Shown piece by piece: positions 44,373-53,335 of a DNA stretch of 64,000 nt. Source of the DNA: Candidatus Bathyoplasma sp. NZ. GTDB taxonomy: Bacteria; Bacillota_I; Bacilli_A; MAG-NZ. The stretch lies in the NCBI GenBank assembly GCA_013332095.1, contig JABENI010000007.1, positions 62,001-126,000 on the forward strand, given 5' to 3'. The stretch's first letter is position 1; every line of letters starts with the position of its first letter. The position numbers and the translations under genes were made by a program. Under the pieces are notes generated by a model. That model was not told the DNA's origin and ran no database searches. It worked only from the letters and a program-made list of their open reading frames with translations.

Positions 44373-44942
44373 ATGAACAAGTTCGTCGATAATATAATTA
44401 CAAACTTAATAGAGAACAACACAATAAAAGAAGAAGATAAAGAAATTTATGCATACGGTCTTAAACAAGCAATTATTACTTTTTTTAATATTGTGCTGGC
44501 AATAATTATTGGATTTATATTTAAATTACCGCTTCAGTCGTTATTATTTTTGCTGTTATATGTGCCGATACGCTCATATGCAGGCGGATATCATGCGAGA
44601 ACGCAAAAGCTCTGTTATTTCTTATCAATATTGATGACAGTAGTAGTTTTATATTTGTACGATGCAGTTCCATGGACTAATTTAACAGTTATTATAACAG
44701 CAGCAGTTTCGGCATTAGTAATATTTATCCTCGCACCAATTGGAGATAAAAATAAGCCTCTAGATCAACTTGAGACCAAAGTTTATCGAAAAAAAACATT
44801 AATTATTTTATCCGTTGAATTACTTATATTAGCAGGTGCAATGTTATTAAATATATCAACTATTTACATAATCAGTGTTTTAGTTTTTGTATCTTTAGCC
44901 TTAATGTTATTGATTGCGTTAGTTATAAAAAAGTTATCTTAA
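44373..44942 (+). CDS. agrB: AgrB-family peptide-processing membrane protease (orphan)
   Basis: The 189-residue protein has about five or six membrane segments and the AgrB catalytic pair: His74 in RSYAGGYHARTQ and Cys81 in KLCYF, with the same seven-residue spacing as in staphylococcal AgrB (His77, Cys84). AgrB cuts and cyclises the AgrD pro-peptide to make a quorum-sensing or other cyclic peptide. No AgrD-like ORF lies in the 87 bases before or 77 bases after it, and no AgrC/AgrA is nearby. A MATE exporter gene follows. Confidence 0.88.
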   Translation: MNKFVDNIITNLIENNTIKEEDKEIYAYGLKQAIITFFNIVLAIIIGFIFKLPLQSLLFLLLYVPIRSYAGGYHARTQKLCYFLSILMTVVVLYLYDAVPWTNLTVIITAAVSALVIFILAPIGDKNKPLDQLETKVYRKKTLIILSVELLILAGAMLLNISTIYIISVLVFVSLALMLLIALVIKKLS

Positions 44943-44954
44943 GATAACTTTTTT
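44927..44954 (+). terminator. Terminator after agrB
   Basis: A perfect 14-bp palindrome (AAAAAAGTTATCTT with its complement) overlaps the agrB stop codon and ends in a T-run. Confidence 0.8.
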
Positions 44955-45019
44955 ACATTAGTACTACTAATTGTAAAATTATTTTTATTGTGCTACTCTA
45001 GAGGTGTTAAGGTGGAAAA

Positions 45020-46390
45020 ATGATGAGAAATAAAATAGATTTAGAACATGACAAAGTAGAAGGACTATTTTTTAAATATTTTTTACCTACTGTATCTGCG
45101 ATGATGGTAACAGGGATATACATCGTTTTTGATGGTATTTTTGTCGGCAAGGGTGTAGGTTCTGATGGACTTGCTGCTGTCAATACTGTCATTCCTTTTT
45201 TTAGTATCGTTAGTGGAATAGGATTGATGTTTGGAATAGGTGCTTCGACAATCTGTTATATTAAAATTGCTAGAAAAGATTTTGAAGATGCTAACAAAGT
45301 ATTTTCGCTCAGTTTAAAAGCATTGATTGCGATAATCTTAGCAATTTCGATTGTTTTCATAATATTTGCCTACCAAATGGCCAGTGCCTTGAAAGTAAGT
45401 ACAGAAATTTTAGAAGATGCAATAATTTATTTTAGAATAATTGCATTGTACGGTGTTATTTTTGCTTCAAACACTTATCTAGGTTTTTTTGTTAGACTAG
45501 AGGGAGCACCTAAAGTAGCAATGGTTAGTATGATTACTGGGGCATTAATTAACATAGTTTTAGATTATATTTTTATTTTTATTTTTGGTTTCGGTGTGAT
45601 GGGAGCGGCCCTAGCAACTGGATTAGGAAGTTTAGTTAGTCTAATAATTAGAGTGATTTATCTGTATAATAAAAGTGAAAAAATTAAATATATAAAAACA
45701 AAAATAGAATTGAAAATAATCTCTTACGTCTGTAAAATTGGTTTGGCAGCTTTGTTAGCGGAATATTGTTTAGCAGCAACAATCATTGTATACAACTATA
45801 TGTTAACGACTATCGGTGGTAAAGATTTAGTAGCAGCCTATGGTATAATAAACTTTATTCATCCGTTGTTAATGTTAATCTTTTTAGCTATCGGACAATC
45901 GATTCAACCAATTGTTAGTTTTAACTACGGATTAGGAAAAATTACCAGAATTAAAAAAAGTTTAAAATTAGCTTTGAAATACGCTATTGGCTTCGGAATT
46001 GTTTTTACCTTTATTGGCTATTTTATTCCCGAAGCAATAGTGTCGATGTTCATAGAAAGTGATTCTATTGTCTTTGATTATGCCGTAGAAGTGTTACCAA
46101 TATATTATCTTTCTTATCTGTTTTTAGGGATTAATATGGTAGTAGTATCCTATTATCAGTCGACTGAAGAAATAGCCAAAAGTGTTGCTATTACTTTACT
46201 TAGAGGGTTTATTTTGGTATCGATATTAGCGGTAATTTTAACTAATTACTTTGGTTATAAAGGAATATTTTGGGCAGTACCGATTTCTGAAATACTAGCA
46301 ATATTATTGATATTAGTAATGTACAGGTCTAAAAAAGGAGTAGTAATATTAGAAGAAGATGGAGTTTTAACTACTAAAAATAATTTATAG
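45020..46390 (+). CDS. MATE-family multidrug/cation exporter
   Basis: The 456-residue protein has twelve hydrophobic segments in two related halves. The family motifs appear in the first helix (YFLPTVSAMMVTGIYIVFDGIFVGKGVGSDGLAAVNTVIPFF) and again in the second half (AYGIINFIHPLLMLIFLAIGQSIQPIVSFNYGLGK). It probably exports drugs or toxic compounds using Na+ or H+; it resembles MepA. A neighbouring agrB raises the idea that it exports a peptide product, but MATE proteins usually carry small molecules. RBS AAGGTGG. Confidence 0.88.
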   Translation: MMRNKIDLEHDKVEGLFFKYFLPTVSAMMVTGIYIVFDGIFVGKGVGSDGLAAVNTVIPFFSIVSGIGLMFGIGASTICYIKIARKDFEDANKVFSLSLKALIAIILAISIVFIIFAYQMASALKVSTEILEDAIIYFRIIALYGVIFASNTYLGFFVRLEGAPKVAMVSMITGALINIVLDYIFIFIFGFGVMGAALATGLGSLVSLIIRVIYLYNKSEKIKYIKTKIELKIISYVCKIGLAALLAEYCLAATIIVYNYMLTTIGGKDLVAAYGIINFIHPLLMLIFLAIGQSIQPIVSFNYGLGKITRIKKSLKLALKYAIGFGIVFTFIGYFIPEAIVSMFIESDSIVFDYAVEVLPIYYLSYLFLGINMVVVSYYQSTEEIAKSVAITLLRGFILVSILAVILTNYFGYKGIFWAVPISEILAILLILVMYRSKKGVVILEEDGVLTTKNNL

Positions 46391-46441
46391 TAGTTTTTGA
46401 TATTTTAAAAAAATAGCATTAAATTTAATGAGGTGGAAAAA

Positions 46442-47737
46442 GTGATACGTAGATATACTAGAGAAAAAATGAGTAAAATTTGGACAGAACAATCAAAGTT
46501 CGCTGCTTTTTTAAAAATAGAAATTTTAGCGGCCGAAGCTTTTAGTGAACTGGGAATAATTCCCAAAGAAGATATTGATAAATTACGGAAAAAAGCAACT
46601 TTTAATATCGATAGAATTTTAGAAATTGAAAAAGAAACTAGACATGATATTGTGGCATTTACTAGAAATGTATCAGAGTCGTTGGGTGAAGAGAAAAGAT
46701 GGATTCACTACGGAATGACTTCGACCGATGTTGTTGATACAGCGAACGGTTACTTACTGAAACAAGCAAATAAAATTTTATTGACTGATCTGTTTGAATT
46801 TCGTGAAGTTCTAAAAGAAAAAGCTCTTCAAACTAAAGATTACCCTTGTATTGGAAGAACTCACGGAGTTCATGCTGATATTACTTCCTTTGGCCTAAAA
46901 TGGGCGCTTTGGTACGAGGAGATGAATCGCAATATCGAACGGTTTGAACTAGCATCTACTCAGATAGAAGTTGGTAAAATAAGTGGAGCTGTTGGAAATT
47001 TTGCTAATACTGAACCGTTTGTTCAAGATTATGTGTGCGAAAAATTAGGACTACAATCTAGTAAAATTTCTACGCAAACATTGCAAAGAGACAGACATGC
47101 TAGTTATATCAGTGTAATTGCTTTAATTGGCTCTACTTTAGAAAAAATAGCTGTGGAATTGAGACATTTACAAAGAACAGAAGTTAGAGAAGTTGAAGAA
47201 GGTTTTAAAAAAGGACAAAAAGGTTCCAGCGCAATGCCCCATAAAAGAAATCCAATTTCCAGTGAAAACATCTCAGGATGTGCTAGAGTTTTAAGAGGAT
47301 ACATGATTCCTTTTTATGAAAATATTCCTCTTTGGCATGAAAGAGATATTTCTCATAGCGCAACAGAAAGAATCATCTTACCAGATGCGACTTTACTGTT
47401 AGACTATATGTTATCTAGATTTACTAAAACGATAACTGAATTAGGGATTTTCCCTGAAAATATGGTTAAAAATATCTATCAAACAAACGGAGTGATTTTT
47501 TCTCAAAGAGTAATGACTAAGTTGATTTCTAAACGTTTAAGTCGGGAAGTTGCTTATGACTTAATCCAACCAATTTCAATGGATAGTTGGGAAAACTCTA
47601 AAAATTATCAAACTTTGTTATTAAACAACAAGAAAGTAAAAGAATATTTAACTGAAGAAGAAATTATCGATTGCTTTGAATTGAATTATTATTTAAAAAA
47701 TGTTGATCTAATTTTTAAAAGAGTCGGAATTTTATGA
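46442..47737 (+). CDS. purB: Adenylosuccinate lyase
   Basis: The 431-residue enzyme splits SAICAR and adenylosuccinate in purine synthesis. It shows IRRYTREKMSKIW at the start, the active-site His region (RTHGVHADITSFGLKWALW), HYGMTSTDVVD and the signature KKGQKGSSAMPHKRNPISSENISG. The in-frame GTG at 46433 lies inside the ribosome-binding site GAGGTGG, so GTG 46442 is the better start and gives MIRRY as in Bacillus PurB. It stands alone; other pur genes are not in the window. Confidence 0.95.
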   Translation: MIRRYTREKMSKIWTEQSKFAAFLKIEILAAEAFSELGIIPKEDIDKLRKKATFNIDRILEIEKETRHDIVAFTRNVSESLGEEKRWIHYGMTSTDVVDTANGYLLKQANKILLTDLFEFREVLKEKALQTKDYPCIGRTHGVHADITSFGLKWALWYEEMNRNIERFELASTQIEVGKISGAVGNFANTEPFVQDYVCEKLGLQSSKISTQTLQRDRHASYISVIALIGSTLEKIAVELRHLQRTEVREVEEGFKKGQKGSSAMPHKRNPISSENISGCARVLRGYMIPFYENIPLWHERDISHSATERIILPDATLLLDYMLSRFTKTITELGIFPENMVKNIYQTNGVIFSQRVMTKLISKRLSREVAYDLIQPISMDSWENSKNYQTLLLNNKKVKEYLTEEEIIDCFELNYYLKNVDLIFKRVGIL

Positions 47738-47746
47738 TTTAAACCA

Positions 47747-47777
47747 GGATGACTGTTAAAAGCAGTCATTTTTTTTA
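47747..47777 (+). terminator. Terminator after purB
   Basis: ATGACTG pairs with CAGTCAT around TTAAAAG, followed by eight T residues. Confidence 0.85.
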
Positions 47778-47779
47778 TT

Positions 47780-48407
47780 TATGGTTTTTTTTTAATTTTT
47801 TTGTCGAATTATCCAAATTTTTAGAAAAGTAGAACTGCTATTCTCTTTTATTTTTTAAAATTTTTAAAAAAAAAAATCAGAAGAAAATATTTTATTTCAT
47901 AAAAATTTTGTCGAACAGTTAAAAATTAATTAGTTAGAAGAAGAAGCATTCTTTTAAGATAAACTAAATATTTTTATCTAGTAAATTTCGACAGTGTTTT
48001 AATACAAAAATTTACAAAAATTATTTACGACAGCAATTTTATACAGCAATTCACATTAGTGTCTTAAAATAAAAAATTACGACAATTATTTACGACAGCA
48101 TTTTTATACAGTAAATTCCTCCAGCATTTTTAGCTAGTTTTTTATGTAAAAAAAAGTCAAAAATGTAAAATAATTGTATGAAACAGTAAAAAAAAATTAA
48201 AAATATTGACGACGACAAAAAAAAAATAATAGAAACTATTTTTTCTTCTTTAAAAAATCAAACTTAATATTGTCAAATATTAGGTAAAATTATTAAATTA
48301 ACTGTAAAACATCGCTAGCAAAATTGACTTTTTAGCCTATTTTATGATAAAATTTTGTTTAAGCAAAAGAAATTCAGTTTTAGCTTTTAAAAAGATGGAG
48401 GCAAAAG
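47780..48407. other. Long noncoding region before hom with CGACAG repeats
   Basis: No gene is evident in about 630 bases. CGACAG recurs in the same orientation at 47989, 48028 and 48093, with a near copy CGACAA at 48080; two copies share a longer core, TTTACGACAGCA followed by TTTTATACAG. GTCGAA occurs at 47803 and 47911. No T-box or other riboswitch signature was recognised. Its 3' part holds the hom promoter. Confidence 0.5.
48324..48353 (+). promoter_or_regulatory. Promoter of the hom-thrB-lysC-thrC operon
   Basis: TTGACT at 48324 and TAAAAT at 48348 are 18 bases apart, about 55 bases before the hom start. Confidence 0.6.
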
Positions 48408-49682
48408 ATGAGAAAAATTAATATCGCACTACTAGGATGTGGAGTTGTAGGGAGTGGAACTTACAACATTTTAAAAGATAAGAGAAAAGAATTTAAGACA
48501 ATTTATGGAATTGATATCGCCGTTACTAAAATTTTAGTTAAAAATATTGCTAAAGACAGAAAAGGAATTGATAAAAATCTTTTGACCACTGACTTTAATA
48601 GTATTTTAAACGATCAAAGCATTCAAATTGTTGTGGAAGTTATGGGATCGATCGATTTAGCTAGAGAGTACACTTTAAAAGCAATTAACGCTAAAAAAAA
48701 TGTTGTGTCAGCTAACAAAGATTTAATAGCTTTATCGTTTGCTGAAATATTGGCTGCTGCTAAAAACAACAACGTCGTATTTGCTTATGAAGCTAGTGTA
48801 GCAGGAGCAATCCCAATAATTGGAGTTATCAATAGGTCGTTAGTGGGAAAAACCTTTAATAAAGTATTAGGTATTTTAAACGGAACAACTAACTATATTT
48901 TAACGAAAATGACAAGAGATGGTTTAACTTACAAAGAAGCACTACAAGAAGCCACTGAATTAGGATATGCTGAAATCGACCCAACTAGTGATGTAATGGG
49001 ATTAGATAGTGCTAGAAAAATTGCAATTCTTTCAAGTATTGCTTTCAAAAGAGAAGTTACTTTTAACGATGTTCACGTCGAAGGAATTACTAAAATAACA
49101 GCAGAGGATATCGATTTTGCTAAACTATTTGGTTACACGATAAAATTGTTAGCAATAGGTGAAGAAACAGAGGGTAAAATAATTGCTAGAGTTCATCCGA
49201 CCCTAGTTTCTAATACACACCCCTTAGCAAATGTAAACGACTCTTATAACAGTATTTATTTAAATGCTGAAAGTGGAGATACGATGTTGTACGGTAAAGG
49301 CGCAGGTGATTTGCCTACAGGAAGTGCAGTAGTAGGCGATATAGTTGATGCTTGCCGTTTATTAGAAGCTCCAATTGACAGTAAAAATTACTCTACTTGT
49401 TATCGAGATGTGGAGTTAGGTGAATTAAATGACATCAATTCAAAAATGTTTTTAAAAATAAACACTAAACATGAAGTAGGTACTCTAGCTAAAATAACCT
49501 CAAAATTTGAAAAAAATAATATAAATATCGAATCAATTACGCAAACACTATTATCCGAAGATGATGTGGTTTTATGCATTTTAACGGAAAAATGTAGCAA
49601 ACTTAGCATCGAAAAAGCTCTTGAAAGTATTGAAAAATTTGATGTAGTTAAGTCAGTTATTTCAACAATGATGGTGCTATGA
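48408..49682 (+). CDS. hom: Homoserine dehydrogenase
   Basis: The 424-residue enzyme reduces aspartate semialdehyde to homoserine. It has the NAD(P)-binding GCGVVGSGTY near residue 10, the catalytic domain (GILNGTTNYILTKM and AEIDPTSDVMGLDSARKI), and a C-terminal ACT domain (FLKINTKHEVGTLAKITSKFEKNNINIESITQ) that likely gives threonine feedback control. RBS GATGGAGG. The TGA stop overlaps the thrB start codons. First gene of the threonine operon. Confidence 0.95.
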   Translation: MRKINIALLGCGVVGSGTYNILKDKRKEFKTIYGIDIAVTKILVKNIAKDRKGIDKNLLTTDFNSILNDQSIQIVVEVMGSIDLAREYTLKAINAKKNVVSANKDLIALSFAEILAAAKNNNVVFAYEASVAGAIPIIGVINRSLVGKTFNKVLGILNGTTNYILTKMTRDGLTYKEALQEATELGYAEIDPTSDVMGLDSARKIAILSSIAFKREVTFNDVHVEGITKITAEDIDFAKLFGYTIKLLAIGEETEGKIIARVHPTLVSNTHPLANVNDSYNSIYLNAESGDTMLYGKGAGDLPTGSAVVGDIVDACRLLEAPIDSKNYSTCYRDVELGELNDINSKMFLKINTKHEVGTLAKITSKFEKNNINIESITQTLLSEDDVVLCILTEKCSKLSIEKALESIEKFDVVKSVISTMMVL

Positions 49683-50581
49683 TGTACTATACTGTAAAAG
49701 TCCCTGGATCTAGTGCGAATATTGGGCCTGGATTTGACTGTTTAGGTTTTGCGGTAACTATTTATATTCAAGCAAATTTTGAGAAATTAGAAGAAGATGA
49801 ACAACTTGATATGTCAATCACTGGTAGCGGTATGGAAAAACTTAAAAATGATAAAACTAATTTAATTTATATAAGTTATAAAAAGGCATTTGATTACCGA
49901 AATGAAAAAGTAGCGGGATTAAAGATAAAAGTTAATAACGGCATTCCTATTTCAAGAGGATTAGGTAGCAGTTCAACAGCAATTGTTTTAGGTTTAATGG
50001 TGGCAAATAAATTATTAACTATTCCTTTAAATGAAAATGAAATAGTGCAGTTAGCAACCGAACTTGAAGGGCATTCTGACAATGTGACAGCAGCTCTTTT
50101 AGGTGGAATTGTTTTATCAAATAATTCGGAAAAAAAAGTAACATATCATAAATTACCTATTATCGACGATTTAAAATGTTTAGCATTGGTTCCAAACTAT
50201 GAATTTTTTACTAGATTAGCAAGGACAATTTTGCCTGACAAAGTAGAATATGGTTGTGCTATAAAAAATTTGTGTAACACCGCTGGTTTAATTGCGAGTT
50301 TTTATGAAAATAGTCTAACAATGTTTAAAAATAATTTAGAGGATTATTTACACCAGCCATACAGAAAAGAATTTGTTAAAGGATTTGAACTGATTAGTAG
50401 TAATTTAAATAAATACAATTTAATCGGTGCTACTATCAGTGGTAGTGGACCAACGATTATGATGTTTTATAATGAAGAAGTTAAAATTGATTTATTGATG
50501 AAAGATATCACCGAAAAATTTGATTTTGATTTTGAGTTATTAAAATTAAACATAGATACAGAAGGTGCAAGATATTGTTAA
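49679..50581 (+). CDS. thrB: Homoserine kinase
   Basis: The 300-residue GHMP kinase phosphorylates homoserine. It has VKVPGSSANIGPGFDCLGFAV at the N-terminus, the ATP-binding PISRGLGSSSTAIVLGL near residue 90, and the GHMP C-terminal motif ATISGSGPTIMMF. Start is ATGATG overlapping the hom stop. Its stop overlaps the lysC TTG start. Confidence 0.95.
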   Translation: MMYYTVKVPGSSANIGPGFDCLGFAVTIYIQANFEKLEEDEQLDMSITGSGMEKLKNDKTNLIYISYKKAFDYRNEKVAGLKIKVNNGIPISRGLGSSSTAIVLGLMVANKLLTIPLNENEIVQLATELEGHSDNVTAALLGGIVLSNNSEKKVTYHKLPIIDDLKCLALVPNYEFFTRLARTILPDKVEYGCAIKNLCNTAGLIASFYENSLTMFKNNLEDYLHQPYRKEFVKGFELISSNLNKYNLIGATISGSGPTIMMFYNEEVKIDLLMKDITEKFDFDFELLKLNIDTEGARYC

Positions 50582-51807
50582 TAGTAAAAAAATTTGGTGG
50601 AACGAGTGTTGCAGATGCTAACTGTATCAAAAACGTGGCAAAAATTATAAAAAAAGATTATTTAGCCGGTAATAAAGTAGCAGTAGTAGTTAGTGCAATG
50701 GGAAAAACTACAAATGAATTTATTACCTTATCAAAACAAATAAACCCAAATCCAAGTAAACGTGAATACGATGTATTACTTTCAGCAGGTGAACAAATTT
50801 CGATTTCATTACTGGCGATGGCGTTAGAAAAAATTGGAGTAAAAGCAATATCGTTTACCGGTTGGCAAATTGGCTTTCTAACTTGTGGAGCTCACTCAAA
50901 AGCAAAAATTAAATCAATTGATAAAAATAAAATAATCAAAAAATTAAATGAAAATCATGTAATAATTATAGCTGGCTTTCAAGGAGTTACTGAATTTGGT
51001 GATATAACCACTTTAGGTAGAGGTGGCTCAGATACAAGTGCCGTGGCTTTGGCCGTGGCTTTAAAAGCAGATTTATGCGAAATATACACCGATGTAGATG
51101 GCATCTACACGATTGATCCCAGAATAATAAAAAATGCTAGGAAATTAAAAAAAATTTCTTATACTGAAATGTTAGAATTAGCCAGTTTAGGTGCTAGTGT
51201 TTTACATTCTAGAGCAGTGGAAATTGCCAGAAATAATAAGATAAAACTGTGTGTAAGATCCAGTTTTAATATAGATACGGAGGGAACATTTGTGGTAAAT
51301 GAAAATGAATTAAATACGTTAGAAAGAAAAGTAATAATTACAGGAATTGCCATCGACAATAATGTCTTTTCAGTTTCTTTAATTAAAGTAGAAGATAAAC
51401 CCGGTGTTGCTTCTGAAATATTTACAGAGTTAGCAAAACAAAATATAAATGTTGATATGATTGTTCAAAGCAGTAATAAATCATATTATAAAGATATTAC
51501 TTTTACTGTGGAATCAAATGATTTTAAAGATACTATCCAAGCGATAGAAAATATTAAAAGTAAACTTAAATTCGAAAATATTTCTTATTCAAAAGAAGTT
51601 TCTAAGTTATCAATTGTCGGTGCAGGAATCAAAACAAATCCAGGAGTAGCAGCAAAAATGTTTGAAATTTTGGCGGCTAATAATGTGAATATTGAAATGA
51701 TTTCTACATCAGAAATTAGAATTTCAACTGTTGTCAGCGAAAACATTAAAGATAAAGTAGTAAATGAATTATACGATGTTTTCAACTTAGATCGAGGGGA
51801 CAATTAA
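50575..51807 (+). CDS. lysC: Aspartokinase
   Basis: The 410-residue enzyme phosphorylates aspartate, the first step to lysine, threonine and methionine. It shows KKFGGTSVADANC at the N-terminus, GRGGSDTSAVALA and DVDGIYTIDPR in the kinase domain, and two ACT domains (VEDKPGVASEIFTELAKQNINVDMI and IKTNPGVAAKMFEILAANNVNIEMIS). Start is TTG 50575, overlapping thrB. Having lysC inside the threonine operon suggests a threonine-sensitive form. Confidence 0.94.
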   Translation: MLIVKKFGGTSVADANCIKNVAKIIKKDYLAGNKVAVVVSAMGKTTNEFITLSKQINPNPSKREYDVLLSAGEQISISLLAMALEKIGVKAISFTGWQIGFLTCGAHSKAKIKSIDKNKIIKKLNENHVIIIAGFQGVTEFGDITTLGRGGSDTSAVALAVALKADLCEIYTDVDGIYTIDPRIIKNARKLKKISYTEMLELASLGASVLHSRAVEIARNNKIKLCVRSSFNIDTEGTFVVNENELNTLERKVIITGIAIDNNVFSVSLIKVEDKPGVASEIFTELAKQNINVDMIVQSSNKSYYKDITFTVESNDFKDTIQAIENIKSKLKFENISYSKEVSKLSIVGAGIKTNPGVAAKMFEILAANNVNIEMISTSEIRISTVVSENIKDKVVNELYDVFNLDRGDN

Positions 51808-53271
51808 ATGTATAAAAGTACGCGAGACAACTTTAAATTAGTACCTTCTTATGAAGCGATTAGATTAGGAATGGTTCCAACTGGAGGACTGTTTGTTCCT
51901 AAAAATATTCCCACCGTTGATTACCAAAAACTACTTGATAAAAATTATCAAGAAATTGCGATAGAAGTAATAAAACTGTATTTACCAGAATTTGAAGAAA
52001 AAGAAATCGCTCAAATGGTCAATGCAGCTTATAAAACATTTACTACTCCAGAAATAGTTAGTTATCATGACATAAATGAAAAACTAACAGTTTTGGAGCT
52101 TTTTAACGGTCCAACGGGAGCGTTTAAAGACATTGCCTTGCAACTTTTACCTCACTTTATCGTTAAAAGCAATCAAAAATGTGGATATTTAGATAATACA
52201 GCAATTTTAGTAGCAACTAGTGGTGATACTGGACCAGCAGCTTTAGCCGGCTTTAAAAATATTGAAAAAACAAAAATAGCCTGTCTGTATCCGAAAAATG
52301 GTGTTAGTTATATTCAAAAAAAACAAATGGTTACAATCGATGGAAATAATACTTTCAGTCTCGGTGTTGATGGTAATTTTGATGACTGTCAAACATTGGT
52401 TAAAAATATGTTTGGTAATCCAGATATTAACGAACAATTTAAAGCATTGGGATATCAATTATCAAGTGCAAATTCAATAAATTGGGGAAGATTATTACCA
52501 CAGATAATATATTATATTTCTACATACATAAAATTAATAAATAGTGGCAAAATAAAAGAAGGAGAAATGGTTAACTTTGTTGTACCAACAGGTAATTTTG
52601 GAAATATTTTATCAGGATGGTATGCAAAACAAATGGGAATTCCTATTAATAAATTAATTTCAGCATCAAATAAAAATGATGTCTTAGTTGAATTTTTCAA
52701 CACCGGAAAATATTCTAAAAATAGAGAATTTCATAAAACTAATTCACCGTCTATGGATATTGTTATTTCTAGTAATTTAGAAAGATTTATATATGAAGCG
52801 TACGGTCGTGATGGTCAAAAAATTAGCGAACTATTTAAGCAATTTGATCAAACAGGTCAATTTACCATCAAAGAGGATGTTTTAGCTAAAATGGGTGAAG
52901 TAATTTACTCAAATACTGCAAATGAATTAGAAGTATTAGAAACAATAAACAATATTTATAAAAAGCATCAATATTTAATTGACCCTCATACTGCAGTGGC
53001 GTTTAAAGTACAAGAAAAATACCGCGCTCAAAGTCAAGATGATTGCTATACAGTAATTGTCTCAACTGCTACACCATTCAAATTTAGCGAAACAGTAACA
53101 GAGGCAATAGAAGAAAAATCATTTGGAATTGAAGCTTTAACAAAAGTGGAAAAAATTTCAAAAAAAGAAAATATTTACATTAAAAATATTTTAACAAAAA
53201 AAGATAGCAATTTAGAAACTACAGACATTGATAAAGTAGTATCTTATTTATTAAATTTTATTAAACGATAA
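51808..53271 (+). CDS. thrC: Threonine synthase
   Basis: The 487-residue PLP enzyme converts phosphohomoserine to threonine. It begins MYKSTRDNFKLVPSYEAIRLGMVPTGGLFVPKNIP and has the PLP lysine in FNGPTGAFKDIALQLLPH, plus SGDTGPAAL and SANSINWGRLLPQIIYY. Length and start fit the longer fungal/E. coli type. It starts immediately after the lysC stop. With it, hom-thrB-lysC-thrC is a complete route from aspartyl phosphate's product to threonine apart from asd, which is not in the window. Confidence 0.95.
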   Translation: MYKSTRDNFKLVPSYEAIRLGMVPTGGLFVPKNIPTVDYQKLLDKNYQEIAIEVIKLYLPEFEEKEIAQMVNAAYKTFTTPEIVSYHDINEKLTVLELFNGPTGAFKDIALQLLPHFIVKSNQKCGYLDNTAILVATSGDTGPAALAGFKNIEKTKIACLYPKNGVSYIQKKQMVTIDGNNTFSLGVDGNFDDCQTLVKNMFGNPDINEQFKALGYQLSSANSINWGRLLPQIIYYISTYIKLINSGKIKEGEMVNFVVPTGNFGNILSGWYAKQMGIPINKLISASNKNDVLVEFFNTGKYSKNREFHKTNSPSMDIVISSNLERFIYEAYGRDGQKISELFKQFDQTGQFTIKEDVLAKMGEVIYSNTANELEVLETINNIYKKHQYLIDPHTAVAFKVQEKYRAQSQDDCYTVIVSTATPFKFSETVTEAIEEKSFGIEALTKVEKISKKENIYIKNILTKKDSNLETTDIDKVVSYLLNFIKR

Positions 53272-53297
53272 ATTTATGACATTGATTTCTTTACTTA

Positions 53298-53322
53298 AAT
53301 TGATGTTATATTAATATCAATT
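53298..53322 (+). promoter_or_regulatory. Perfect inverted repeat over a promoter, before the DUF5667-like gene
   Basis: AATTGAT and ATCAATT (7-bp arms, 11-base spacer) flank a TATATT -10-like box, 14 bases before the start codon of the secreted protein gene. A repressor site is possible. Confidence 0.4.
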
Positions 53323-53335
53323 AGGAGATGATTAG

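Noticed and set aside
44286-45019. AgrD-like pro-peptide beside agrB
   Set aside because: No small ORF with an RBS and Cys/Ser thiolactone pattern lies in the flanks on either strand.
47989-48111. CGACAG repeats as a CRISPR array
   Set aside because: Spacing is irregular (13-52 bases), repeats are only 6-20 bases and there are no cas genes.
48354-48407. T-box or other riboswitch before hom
   Set aside because: No T-box sequence or antiterminator/terminator pair was found; the leader after the promoter is only about 45 bases.
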